Assembly: GCF_007828215.1 (NCBI RefSeq)
Contig: NZ_VIUE01000036.1
Coordinates: 1-57,909, forward strand
Direction of reading: 5' to 3'
DNA from: Pseudomonas sp. SJZ074
GTDB lineage: Bacteria > Pseudomonadota > Gammaproteobacteria > Pseudomonadales > Pseudomonadaceae
Length of the DNA stretch: 57,909 nt
The number at the start of each line of letters is the position of its first letter. The stretch's first letter is position 1. The position numbers and the translations under genes are program-made. The notes under the pieces are model-generated. The model was given only the letters and a program-made list of their open reading frames with translations, was not told the DNA's origin and searched no databases. Of this stretch, positions 1 through 8,623 are shown one piece after another.

Positions 1-1290
1 CACGACCCGGCCGGCAACCTGCTGATGCAGGACCGCCCCGGCCCGACCACCCTCAAGGGCAACCGCCTGCTGATGGAGGGCGACCGCCACTACGATTACG
101 ACGCCTTCGGCAACCTGATCCGCGAACGCCGCGGCAAGGCCCAGGTCCTCGTCACCGAATACCGCTACGACAGCCAACACCGCCTGATCGGCGTCACCAC
201 GGCGGACGGCCGCGAAACGTCCTACCGCTACGACGCCTTCGGCCGACGCATCAGCAAGACCGTGGCCGGCCTGACCACCGAGTTCTTCTGGCAAGGCGAC
301 CAACTCGTCGCCGAAAGCAGCCGCCAGCACCACCGCAGCTACCTCTACGAACCCGGCACCTTCCGGCCGCTGGCACTGCTCGACGGCAAAGGCCTCAACG
401 CCTGCCCGTTCTACTACCACCTCGACCACCTGGGCACACCCCAGGAACTGACCAACTACGGCGGCCAGATTGTCTGGTCGGCGCGTTACCACGGCTACGG
501 CAAGGTCCGTGCGATCGAGCACGGCGGCGGCGAACAGCTGGAACAACCGCTGCGCTTCCAGGGCCAATACCATGACTTGGAAAGCGGCCTGCACTACAAC
601 CGGCACCGCTACTACAATCCGGAAACGGGCCGCTACCTGACGCCTGACCCGAGCAAACTGGCGGGTGGGCTCAATGGGTATCGGTACACCCTGAACCCGA
701 CGGGGTGGGTGGATCCGTTGGGGTTGGTGGATTGTCCGGGGAAGGGTGGGTGTAGGCCGGCAGTTGGGGAGCAGGATCCGGCTGCCAAGGTTGGGGTGGA
801 TGAGGGGGAGCCGCAGCTGCCGATGACGGCGGAGCAGCGGCGGGCTCGGATTGATGAGTTAGCGGAGGCGAATGCTAAGCGACGTGTAGAGGAGTATGAG
901 AGGAAATATGGCATGCATACTATCGCCAAGCACAATCCCGAGATAACAGATAGAGCGATAAGGCAGCGGCCAATTGACGGGAGTCATCCAACGATAAGCG
1001 GACAAATAGGCCCCGTGAGTTCCAGCTCCCAATTTAAAAGTTGGAGGATGCAGATGCATGCACTAAATGAAGCACTTACAAGAAAGGCTCGGGGGCTACC
1101 CGCGCATACGGGCTTCGACAGAAAACAAAACCCTATTGTTAGGATGGAAATGTCTGGCGCCGGCAGGGGATACAAACCCAACAGAAGAGATAGAGCCAAT
1201 CCTATCTTGAATGAGCACATGAACGGTGCAGAAGTAAAATTTGACAAAATTCAAACGGATAAACCGTTTACTGCTTTTCCTGTTGACTAA
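1..1290 (+). CDS. RHS repeat protein, 3' end, with C-terminal toxin domain (5' partial)
   Basis: The frame is open through the left edge, so only the last ~429 residues are seen. YD repeats of the RHS core (YDAFGNL, YRYDAFGRR, GLHYNRHRYYNPETGRY) end in the conserved VDPLGL motif at about nucleotides 706-729, where RHS proteins cleave themselves and release the toxin tip. The ~185-residue tip after it is unrelated to the core. From about nucleotide 880 the DNA becomes clearly AT-richer, as expected of an exchangeable toxin module. The tip has IAKH, then SSSQFKSW, then ALNEALTRK, and ends PFTAFPVD. That order resembles the RNase-A-like/BECR fold tips of CdiA proteins (His early, Thr in a terminal TA(F/Y)P), but this is my inference and the activity is not established. 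The following small gene is the likely immunity partner. RHS proteins of this type are usually delivered by type VI secretion; no T6SS gene is visible here. Confidence 0.88.
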   Translation, partial: HDPAGNLLMQDRPGPTTLKGNRLLMEGDRHYDYDAFGNLIRERRGKAQVLVTEYRYDSQHRLIGVTTADGRETSYRYDAFGRRISKTVAGLTTEFFWQGDQLVAESSRQHHRSYLYEPGTFRPLALLDGKGLNACPFYYHLDHLGTPQELTNYGGQIVWSARYHGYGKVRAIEHGGGEQLEQPLRFQGQYHDLESGLHYNRHRYYNPETGRYLTPDPSKLAGGLNGYRYTLNPTGWVDPLGLVDCPGKGGCRPAVGEQDPAAKVGVDEGEPQLPMTAEQRRARIDELAEANAKRRVEEYERKYGMHTIAKHNPEITDRAIRQRPIDGSHPTISGQIGPVSSSSQFKSWRMQMHALNEALTRKARGLPAHTGFDRKQNPIVRMEMSGAGRGYKPNRRDRANPILNEHMNGAEVKFDKIQTDKPFTAFPVD

Positions 1291-1314
1291 GCTAGTCGAG
1301 AAATGGAGTTAATT

Positions 1315-1737
1315 ATGTTGCTCGCCCCCTTTACTGAGTTGCCTTACCGGCCAACTGTTGACTCGCTCTTGGCTGGCATAGATACAGAATATAAAGATAA
1401 TTTTTTTAGAGAGGAGCTGCTAAAGCTTGATCCAAATAGTACGGCGGATCGACAAATTATAATTAAAAATTACATAATTAAAGAGCAGGAGTATTTGTCG
1501 TATAGGCATAAGTTTCTGCTTTTGAAAAAGTTGGAGGAGGCGTTGGCGGATAAACTTTATGATTTTGGTGCGCTTTTTGAGTATGACTATGAGGCAAATG
1601 AATCTTCAGCCTCGCCTTGGTTGGCATCTGGCATCCATACACCACGTAGCTTTTTTGAGGATATATATGAATTGGCAAGCGAAGAATGGAAGCAAGATAT
1701 CAACAAAGCCGCGCTCGAAGATCCATCCACTTGGTAA
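1315..1737 (+). CDS. Putative immunity protein for the RHS toxin tip
   Basis: A 140-residue acidic protein with no family I recognise, starting 24 bp after the RHS stop codon. I chose the ATG at 1315 because GGAG (1305-1308) lies six bases upstream. The in-frame ATG at 1303 overlaps that GGAG and has no good ribosome site of its own. The gene is strikingly AT-rich, with long A/T runs and AT-ending codons, like the toxin tip before it and unlike everything else nearby. The protein has no signal peptide or membrane segment and is mostly predicted-helical with charged residues, which suits a cytoplasmic neutraliser. Position, size, composition and tight spacing all fit a cognate immunity gene. 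The pairing is inferred from context, not from sequence similarity. Confidence 0.7.
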   Translation: MLLAPFTELPYRPTVDSLLAGIDTEYKDNFFREELLKLDPNSTADRQIIIKNYIIKEQEYLSYRHKFLLLKKLEEALADKLYDFGALFEYDYEANESSASPWLASGIHTPRSFFEDIYELASEEWKQDINKAALEDPSTW

Positions 1738-1746
1738 TAGCCTACT

Positions 1747-3522
1747 TTATACCATTGCTCCAATAGGCTCGACTCCCTCAGCCTCCACCAAATACAAACT
1801 CCCCCCCGGCACCTCCTTGGCATGATGCTTAGCCTGCGAAGCCAGTTCCGCCAACTGGCTCGCATCCAGCCCTCCACACGCGTCCGACCTCAGATGCACC
1901 ACCCCAATCGACAACGATAACAACGCGAACTCCTGCCGAACCCCCTGCCGGTTCAACGCCGTGAAGCACCCAGCCTCCAGATGCTCCGGCCGATAGAACC
2001 GGCGGCAATGGGTCTGGAAGTCGCTGAGCAGTTGATTCAGGCGCTTGCGCCAGTCTTCCGGGCCGAGGACCAGAAGGAAGTCGTCGCCACCGATGTGGCC
2101 GACGAAGTCGCGGCTGGGGTCGATGCGTTCGTTCAGGCATTGGGCCAGGCACAGCAGGACTTCGTCGCCCCGGCCGTAGCCATAGATATCGTTGAAGGGT
2201 TTGAAGCTGTCGATGTCGACGTAGCAGATCACCGCTTCCTGTCGCTGTTGCAGCAGGCGGGTGAGGCATTGCTGGATCGGGACGTTGCCCGGCAGCAGGG
2301 TCAGCGGGTTGGCGTAGCGGGCCTGTTGGATCTTCAGTTCGGTGATGAGCTTGAGCACGTCGATCACCCGGCCCAGTCCCAGGTAGTGACCGTTGAGGGT
2401 GATGATGAAGTCTTCTTCGATGCGTTGCCGGGCGCGGCTGGTGATGAGGCGGCTGACTTGCTGCAGCGACTGGCTCAGTTCCACGGCCAGGAAATCATCG
2501 CTCATCAGGCGGCTGATGGGTTTGCGGGCGAACAGGTCGGTGGCGAAGGGTTTGAGCAAGGCGTCCGAGAGCGAATGGCGGTGGACGATGCCGCAGGGGC
2601 GGTTCTGGTTGTCCAGCACGGCCAGGGAGTTGAGGTTGGCCTGGCGCCGAAAGGCGTCCAGGACCCGTGCCGTGGGGGTGTCATGGGACATGGCCGGTTG
2701 TTCGTTGAGCAGGGCGCTGAGGTCGTTGATCTCATCGCTTAACGGCACCGCGCCGCTGTCCTGCCGGGGCATCAGCGCCTTGGCATCCCGTGACGGCTGT
2801 TCCTGGGGGCGGGCGAGCAAATATCCCTGAACCAGATCGACGCCCATTTCCATCAGCACCGCCAGTTCTTCCGGCAGTTCTATGCCCTCGGCAATCACTT
2901 GGGAACGTGACGTTCGGGCGATCTTCAGGATCGAGCCGACGAATTCGCGCTTGAGGGCATCCTGGTGAATGCCGTCGATGAAGTGCCGGTCGATCTTCAC
3001 ATATTCAGGACGCAGTTCGGACCACAGCCGCAGGCTCGAATAACCGGCGCCAAGGTCATCCAGGGCGATGGAGAAACCCATGGCCCGGTAATGGTGCAGC
3101 GCATTCTGCAGGAGCTGGAAATCATCGATGGGGGTCTGTTCAGTCAGTTCGATCACCACCTGGCTGGGTGGGATGCTGAAGTCCTGCAGCAGTTGCAAAG
3201 TGCGTCCGGTCTGGTGCGCCGACTCCAGCAGCGACTCGGGCGAGACATTGAGGAACAGTTTGCCCGGCAGTTGTTGCTCGTTGAAACGTTGGCAGGCGCT
3301 GCGTCGGCAGGCCAGTTCCAGTTCACTGAGGCGTCCGGCCTGGCGGGCCACGGAGAGCAAGGCGATGGGCGAGTGCAAGGGGCTGTTGGACGGCCCGCGG
3401 GTCAAGGCTTCGTAACCCAGGATGCGCCGTTCGGACAGGCACACGATCGGTTGGAACAGACTGTGCAAACCGCTTTGAGTCAGGATTGAACTCAACGCAC
3501 TCAGCTGTTCGGTCGTGGTCAT
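1747..3522 (-). CDS. EAL-CBS-GGDEF cyclic-di-GMP signalling protein
   Basis: A 591-residue cytoplasmic protein without signal peptide or membrane segments. The N-terminal EAL domain (about 1-260) keeps the phosphodiesterase residues: EALTRG, LNVSPE, IELTEQ, LDDLGAGYSSL, VKID, AEGIE and QGYLLARP, so c-di-GMP hydrolysis is likely. A CBS-like pair follows (about 275-400), suggesting control by an adenine nucleotide or similar ligand. The C-terminal GGDEF domain (about 420-591) has GGDDF at residue 478, with Asp replacing the usual catalytic Glu. The inhibitory RxxD site before it is degenerate (PSRD), so cyclase activity is doubtful. I placed the start at 3522 (MTTTEQL) rather than the in-frame ATG 63 bases upstream, because the longer version would begin inside the terminator of prc. 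The gene lies downstream of prc on the same strand but is separated by that terminator. Confidence 0.9.
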   Translation of the reverse strand: MTTTEQLSALSSILTQSGLHSLFQPIVCLSERRILGYEALTRGPSNSPLHSPIALLSVARQAGRLSELELACRRSACQRFNEQQLPGKLFLNVSPESLLESAHQTGRTLQLLQDFSIPPSQVVIELTEQTPIDDFQLLQNALHHYRAMGFSIALDDLGAGYSSLRLWSELRPEYVKIDRHFIDGIHQDALKREFVGSILKIARTSRSQVIAEGIELPEELAVLMEMGVDLVQGYLLARPQEQPSRDAKALMPRQDSGAVPLSDEINDLSALLNEQPAMSHDTPTARVLDAFRRQANLNSLAVLDNQNRPCGIVHRHSLSDALLKPFATDLFARKPISRLMSDDFLAVELSQSLQQVSRLITSRARQRIEEDFIITLNGHYLGLGRVIDVLKLITELKIQQARYANPLTLLPGNVPIQQCLTRLLQQRQEAVICYVDIDSFKPFNDIYGYGRGDEVLLCLAQCLNERIDPSRDFVGHIGGDDFLLVLGPEDWRKRLNQLLSDFQTHCRRFYRPEHLEAGCFTALNRQGVRQEFALLSLSIGVVHLRSDACGGLDASQLAELASQAKHHAKEVPGGSLYLVEAEGVEPIGAMV

Positions 3523-3538
3523 GGCGATCTCTGGCGAT

Positions 3539-3575
3539 AAAAAAAGGACCGGGTGCCGCATTGGGCGCCCAGTCC
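3539..3575 (-). terminator. Rho-independent terminator after prc
   Basis: Read on the minus strand, a GC-rich stem (AGGACTGGGCGCC pairing with GGCACCCGGTCCT, two mismatches) is followed directly by seven T. It lies about 65 bases after the prc stop codon and ends 16 bases before the EAL-GGDEF start. Confidence 0.85.
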
Positions 3576-3640
3576 TGTATTTCACGACAGACTGATGTCA
3601 GTTTGATGACACTCCGACGAGAGTTACCATTAAATGGCCA

Positions 3641-5722
3641 TCATCCCTGCTTGGCGACGGCTGTATTGAGTTTCAGGTAATCCAGCAGGATTCGCCCGGT
3701 CTCGCTCAGGTACGCATCGTCTTCCGGCTTGGTCTTTTCCGGCTCGGTAATCAGGTCTTCGTCTTCTTTCTTCAGCTCTTTGAGCGGCTCTTCGCCCTTG
3801 GCCTTGCGACGCAGGTTTTCCATCGCCAGTTGCTTGGCCTCGATGTCTGCATGCTGGGCGCGACGGTCGGCTTCGTTGAGGCTGACGGTTTTTTCCAGCA
3901 TCAATTTCTGCGCCAGGGCCAGCTTGTCGCGGATGAACACGAACTCGGCATCCTGGGAAGTGCGGGCATCGTGATCGGACTTGAGCTGGGCTAGGAACGG
4001 TTTGAACGGGTCCACCGCCGGTTTGATCGCCGGCCGGATGGTGTCCCACGGCATGGCTTCGGGCAGGGCGCTTTCGCCGATTTCCTTGGTGTCGATGATC
4101 GACGGATAATCGATGTCAGGCAGCACGCCCTGGTGCTGGGTGCTCTGGCCGGACACCCGGTAGAACTTGGCCAGGGTCAGTTTCAGTTCGCCGTGGTTCA
4201 GCGGCTGGATGGTCTGCACGGTGCCCTTGCCGAAGGTCTGGCCGCCGATGATCAACGCCCGGTGGTAGTCCTGCATGGCACCGGCAAAAATCTCCGAGGC
4301 CGACGCCGACAGGCGATTGACCAGCAAGGCCATCGGCCCTTTGTAGAACGCGCCCGGGTTCTCGTCTTCGAGTACATCGACCCGGCCATCGGCGTTGCGT
4401 ACCAGCACGGTAGGGCCCTTGTCGATGAACAGGCTGGTCAGCTCGGTGGCTTCCTGCAAGGAGCCGCCACCGTTGTTGCGCAAGTCGATGACGACGCCGT
4501 CGACCTTGTCCTTCTGCAGCTCGGTCAGCAGCTTCTTGACGTCGCGGGTGGTGCTCTTGTAATCCGGATCCCCGGCGCGGAACGCCTTGAAGTCCAGGTA
4601 GAAGGCCGGGATCTCGATCACGCCGAGCTTGTAGTCCTTGCCGTCCTGTTTCAGGTTGAGGATCGACTTCTTCGCGGCCTGTTCTTCCAGTTTCACCGCT
4701 TCACGGGTGATGGCCACGATCTTGCTGGTCTGGTCGTTCGGCGCATTGCTGGCCGGAATGACTTCCAGGCGCACCACCGAGCCTTTCGGACCACGGATCA
4801 GCTTGACCACTTCGTCCAGGCGCCAGCCGACCACGTCGACCATTTCCTTGTTGCCCTGGGCGACACCGATGATCTTGTCCGCCGGGCCGACCTGCTTGGT
4901 CTTGTCGGCCGGGCCCGCCGGTACCAGGCGCACGATTTTCACCTGGTCGTTATCGCTTTGCAGGACCGCGCCGATGCCTTCCAGGGACAGGCTCATGTTG
5001 ATGTCGAAGTTTTCCGCGTTATCCGGCGACAGATAATTGGTGTGCGGGTCGTAGGACATGGCGAAGGTGTTGATGTACGCCTGGAAGATGTCTTCGGCGC
5101 GAGTCTGCTCCAGGCGAGCCAATTGGTTCTTGTAGCGCTTGGTCAGGGTTTCCTGGATCTGCTTGGGGTCCTTGCCGGCGATCTTCATGCGCAGCACTTC
5201 GTCCTTGACGCGCTTGCGCCACAGATCATCGAGTTCGGCTGTGCTTTTGAGCCAAGGGGCGTCCTTGCGGTCGACCAGCAGGGTTTCCTTGGTGCTGAAA
5301 TCGATCTTGTCGACGCCTTTGTTCAGCTCGGCAATGGCGTAATCCAGGCGCGCCTTCACGCGGTCCAGGTAACGCTTGTAGATGACAAACCCGGCGTTCA
5401 GGTCGCCGCTCTTGAGGAAATCATCGAACTGGGTTCTCCACTTGTCGAATTCTGCAATGTCGCTGGCCATGAAATAGCTGCGCGACGGATCAAGCAGCTT
5501 CAGGTAGCTGTCATAGATGATGATCGAGCGCGCGTCATCGAGCGGTGGCTTGCTGTAATGATGACGTTTGAGCAACTCCACGACATTAAGGCTGGCAATC
5601 ACCTCGTCGCGATCGGGTTGAAGCTTGTCCCAGCTGTTGGCTGCGAACGTATCGCTCGACATTGGCAACAGACCGAGGCCAATGACAAGTGCGAGGGCGG
5701 TGCTGGGGAACAGGTGCTTCAT
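3641..5722 (-). CDS. prc: Carboxy-terminal processing protease Prc (tail-specific protease, S41)
   Basis: A 693-residue periplasmic protease that cleaves proteins near their C termini. In pseudomonads the orthologue (AlgO/Prc) contributes to MucA degradation and alginate control. The start at 5722 gives MKHLFPSTALALVIGLG, a clean signal peptide ending near TFAA; the ATG 33 bases upstream would add charged residues before it. After a helical N-terminal domain comes a PDZ domain (about 240-330, GIGAVLQSDNDQVKIV onward). The S41 protease domain follows, with RLSASASEIFAG (nucleophile Ser) and GKGTVQ (general-base Lys). A Lys/Glu-rich C-terminal DUF3340-type domain ends the protein. Length fits the family. 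It is divergent from the quinone oxidoreductase gene and is followed by its own terminator. Confidence 0.96.
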   Translation of the reverse strand: MKHLFPSTALALVIGLGLLPMSSDTFAANSWDKLQPDRDEVIASLNVVELLKRHHYSKPPLDDARSIIIYDSYLKLLDPSRSYFMASDIAEFDKWRTQFDDFLKSGDLNAGFVIYKRYLDRVKARLDYAIAELNKGVDKIDFSTKETLLVDRKDAPWLKSTAELDDLWRKRVKDEVLRMKIAGKDPKQIQETLTKRYKNQLARLEQTRAEDIFQAYINTFAMSYDPHTNYLSPDNAENFDINMSLSLEGIGAVLQSDNDQVKIVRLVPAGPADKTKQVGPADKIIGVAQGNKEMVDVVGWRLDEVVKLIRGPKGSVVRLEVIPASNAPNDQTSKIVAITREAVKLEEQAAKKSILNLKQDGKDYKLGVIEIPAFYLDFKAFRAGDPDYKSTTRDVKKLLTELQKDKVDGVVIDLRNNGGGSLQEATELTSLFIDKGPTVLVRNADGRVDVLEDENPGAFYKGPMALLVNRLSASASEIFAGAMQDYHRALIIGGQTFGKGTVQTIQPLNHGELKLTLAKFYRVSGQSTQHQGVLPDIDYPSIIDTKEIGESALPEAMPWDTIRPAIKPAVDPFKPFLAQLKSDHDARTSQDAEFVFIRDKLALAQKLMLEKTVSLNEADRRAQHADIEAKQLAMENLRRKAKGEEPLKELKKEDEDLITEPEKTKPEDDAYLSETGRILLDYLKLNTAVAKQG

Positions 5723-5861
5723 ACTGATTCGACGCAGGGACAATTGATAACGCATATTAGGCCGTCTTTGAAGTCGCCGGTTCCATGTGGCCCGGGCGCA
5801 AAATGCAAGAAAGCCCGGCGTTACAGCAGCGGGCCCAGTCGAGACTCACTATGGAGGCACC

Positions 5862-6824
5862 GTGAAAGCATTGCAAGGCGTTGAAGGCCAAGTGGTATGG
5901 GCTGATGAGCCAAGTCCTACGTGCGATGTAGGGCAAGTTCGCATTCGTGTGGCGGCTGCCGGCCTGAATCGGGCCGATTTATTGCAGAAAGCCGGACTTT
6001 ATCCGCCGCCTCCCGGGGCCAGCCACGTTCTAGGGTTGGAGTGTTCCGGGGTCATCAGCGAGGTTGGGCCGGGCTCGGCCTGGCAGGTGGGCGACCGCGT
6101 GTGTGCCTTGCTCGCCGGCGGCGGCATGGCCGAGGAAGTGGTGGTCGATGCCGGGCACGTACTGCCGGTGCCCGAGGGCCTGTCGTTGGCTGAAGCGGCC
6201 GCGCTGCCTGAGGTCTACAGCACTGCGTGGCTGAATCTGTTCAAGCTGGCAGGCCTCAAGCCGGGGGAGAAGGTGCTGCTGCACGCCGGAGCCAGTGGCG
6301 TCGGCTCCGCTGCGATCCAACTGTGCAAGGCGTTCGGCAACCCATGCTGGGTCAGTGTCGGTTCGGCGGATCGGCTGGCTTATTGCCAGGCGTTGGGAGC
6401 CCAGGGTGGTGTGGTGCGGGCTGATGACATCGAGCGCTTGAGCGACTTCGCGCCCTTTGACGTAATCCTCGATCCGGTGGGCGCCAGCTATGCCAAACTC
6501 AATGTGAAACTTTTGTCAGTTGACGGGCGTTGGGTGTTGATCGGGCTGATGGGCGGGCGCATGGCTGAACTCGATCTAGCCCAGGTGCTGGGCAAGCGAA
6601 TCCAACTGCTCGGCTCGACCTTGCGCAGCCGCGATGAGCAATTCAAGGCCGACTTGATCAGCGAGTTGAGGCAACACGTGTGGCCGTTGTTTGCCGATCA
6701 ACGCCTGAATCCGCAGCTGGCCAGGACGTTTGCGATCAAGGATGCCGAAGCGGCGTTTGCTGAGCTGGCGAGTAACAAGGTGTCAGGGAAGTTGGTGTTA
6801 GTGATTGATGAGAGCCTGAGCTGA
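5862..6824 (+). CDS. Zinc-independent NAD(P)H quinone oxidoreductase, MDR family (PIG3-like)
   Basis: A 320-residue medium-chain dehydrogenase/reductase. The GroES-like N-terminal half has the quinone-reductase signature GLNRADLLQKAGLYPPPPGA. The Rossmann half has the nucleotide-binding stretch LLHAGASGVGSAAIQL (about residues 140-155). Zinc-binding Cys/His pairs of alcohol dehydrogenases are absent, as expected for the Qor/PIG3 group, which reduces quinones with NADPH. The start is GTG at 5862, with GGAGG at 5853-5857 four bases before it; the in-frame upstream ATG at 5787 has no such site and would add 25 unconserved-looking residues. It stands alone, divergent from prc. The next genes downstream belong to an accessory insert. 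Confidence 0.92.
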   Translation: MKALQGVEGQVVWADEPSPTCDVGQVRIRVAAAGLNRADLLQKAGLYPPPPGASHVLGLECSGVISEVGPGSAWQVGDRVCALLAGGGMAEEVVVDAGHVLPVPEGLSLAEAAALPEVYSTAWLNLFKLAGLKPGEKVLLHAGASGVGSAAIQLCKAFGNPCWVSVGSADRLAYCQALGAQGGVVRADDIERLSDFAPFDVILDPVGASYAKLNVKLLSVDGRWVLIGLMGGRMAELDLAQVLGKRIQLLGSTLRSRDEQFKADLISELRQHVWPLFADQRLNPQLARTFAIKDAEAAFAELASNKVSGKLVLVIDESLS

Positions 6825-6891
6825 TTCTGGGGCGTCGCGCCCAGGCTTGCACGTGCTGCCTGAATGTGGAAAACACTGCTAAAGGGTTGAC

Positions 6892-8475
6892 CTATAGGTT
6901 AACCCTCAGGACCTGGGAGAACATTCGTTGCTCGTTGCTGTTTTTACGGACAATCGAGTAGTTGATCAGAACGGTTTTTCCGCTGTTTTCGGATATCCAG
7001 GCACTGGGGATGTCAAAAACGTTGGCTTGACCGGACGTCACATCCTGGCTTTCAGTATCGTGGGTTGTGACACCGGCCCAACGAACCCTGACGGTGTAGC
7101 CTGTCTCACCGCCGTAGTTCACGCTAACCTTCGAGTTGGAATAACTCGGTGCCGGTAATGGATCCACCGCTTGCGGGTCGATATGCAGCGTCAATCTTGC
7201 CGACTCTATCGTCTCACCAACACCTTTCTCCTTGACTGAGTAGCCGACCTGGATAGATCGACCGATATTGTCGACGACTTCCAGACGAGGGATCGGGATC
7301 AATCTTTTCCCGGGCGGGTCGCCCACCTCTACTATCCCGCTGTTGTAGTTGACCCGGCCTTGCCAGCGCACCCTGATGGTATCGGTTGCATGCATACCGG
7401 TGTAGTGAGGTACTTCAACATCCACATGCGCGTCGGTGTAGATGTCGCTCATTTTCAGATGGTCGCCCGCTGCGTTATATGTTTTGGGAACGCTGGGTTT
7501 AAGCTTGTGGGAGGGAAGCACAGCCTGGTCCGCGACATCATAGACAAACGTGGCGTCCTCCGAGGGGGTGCTGGGTAAAGTCAGGCGAATGATTGGGACC
7601 ACCATGCCTCCGGTGCGGTCGTAATATTTCTGTTGGTCGATTCGGGCATTTGCCAGCCCGGCGCCGAGATAGAAGAAGGCTTGAATCGGCAATACCCCTG
7701 GCTGATTCTCAGGCCAGGCTTTGATTCGAAGTTCGTTGTGGTCTCCGAAGGCTACGGTGGGAATCAAGGAGCGTACCCGGATGGCTTGATTGAAGGCGTT
7801 TACTGCTTCAGAGCCCAGGTTACTTTCCACCATAAAGGCACAAGAGTGCACCGTTGGATTCCTGGATTGAGGAACCGATTGATAGTGAGCCACCCACTGC
7901 TCCGCGGTGGTCACATTTTGTTCTCGACAAGGTTTACTGGTAGGGAACACGTATGGAGGAACAATGCTGTCCCTGCATCCGTACTGTCCCGCCGCGTCTC
8001 GATAAAAAGTAGCGCCGTCGAGTGGAAAGTAACAAATGACTTCTGGTCTGATTTTTTCCGCTGGGGCGCTGAAATAAGGGTAGAAGATAAAACCGTTGGC
8101 CCCATTCCAGGGCGCGCGGACAAATTTCGTATCGGCTCTTAAATAGGAAAAAGAGACCGCGTCGGTCGTTCTTGAGAAGTCGCTATGATCCCAGGGATCA
8201 TAATTATTACTGGTTTTAGTGATGCGTAGCGTTACGCCTGAGCAAAGAAAGGCCGGTGTAGTGGGGGTTCCGCAGTCGGTGGCGGTATTGTGATAAGCCG
8301 TGGTCAGGTTTCTGGCGGTTTCCTCACCGGAGTGCTCATAAATGTTAGACGTCTGAAGGACGGCGGGTGGTGAGGCTGATTGAGTTGCGCAACCAAGTCA
8401 TACGGCGAGCGTGAGGGCCGTTAATATCTTTATGCTAGCGTTGATATAAGTCCACCGTTCAAGGCGCTTGTCCAT
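6892..8475 (-). pseudogene. Halovibrin-like lipoprotein with Ig-like repeats, interrupted by one stop codon
   Basis: Read from ATG 8475 (GGGAG five bases upstream), the frame runs 527 codons to 6892 with a single interruption: TGA at 8400-8398, inside the signal peptide (MDKRLERWTYINASIKILTALTLAV, stop, LGCATQ). The lipobox LGC follows directly. The rest aligns along its whole length with the 505-residue protein encoded at 8624-10141: the N-terminal domain with DCG, FLCSGV, VICYFPLDG and the C-terminal pair of Ig-like repeats ending QRMFSQVLRV. No frameshift was found on base-by-base reading. The first possible restart is GTG at 7950, giving 352 residues without export signal or the first 175 residues. 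It could be a recent inactivation, a sequencing error, or a readthrough gene. The N-terminal domain resembles proteins I recall as halovibrin HvnA. Confidence 0.8.
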
Positions 8476-8551
8476 GAGGGCTCCCGTCGTGGAAGAAGTG
8501 TCGAGTTGATCAGACGTGGAGTGTATTAACCTGCGGACACAGCATTGCGTC

Positions 8552-8571
8552 TACTGTCAGAAATAACAGGT
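8552..8571. promoter_or_regulatory. Candidate lux-type box, site a
   Basis: TACTGTCAGAAATAACAGGT fits CT-N12-AG, the core of las/rhl/lux-type quorum-sensing boxes. It has one mismatch in the inner arm (TAACAG for TGACAG). It lies 77 bases upstream of the interrupted lipoprotein gene. Confidence 0.5.
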
Positions 8572-8623
8572 CAAAGTAAGAAGGCGCACCATCTGTCGGA
8601 TACCTGGATGCGCGCCGCGTTGA

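Noticed and set aside
4133..5884. A 583-codon open frame on the plus strand opposite prc
   Set aside because: It is the shadow of prc: high third-position GC keeps the antisense frame open, the translation has no recognisable domain, and prc is complete with all catalytic residues.
8398..8400. In-frame TGA read as selenocysteine
   Set aside because: It lies in a signal peptide with no selenocysteine insertion hairpin evident, and no Cys or selenocysteine is expected there in the paralogues.
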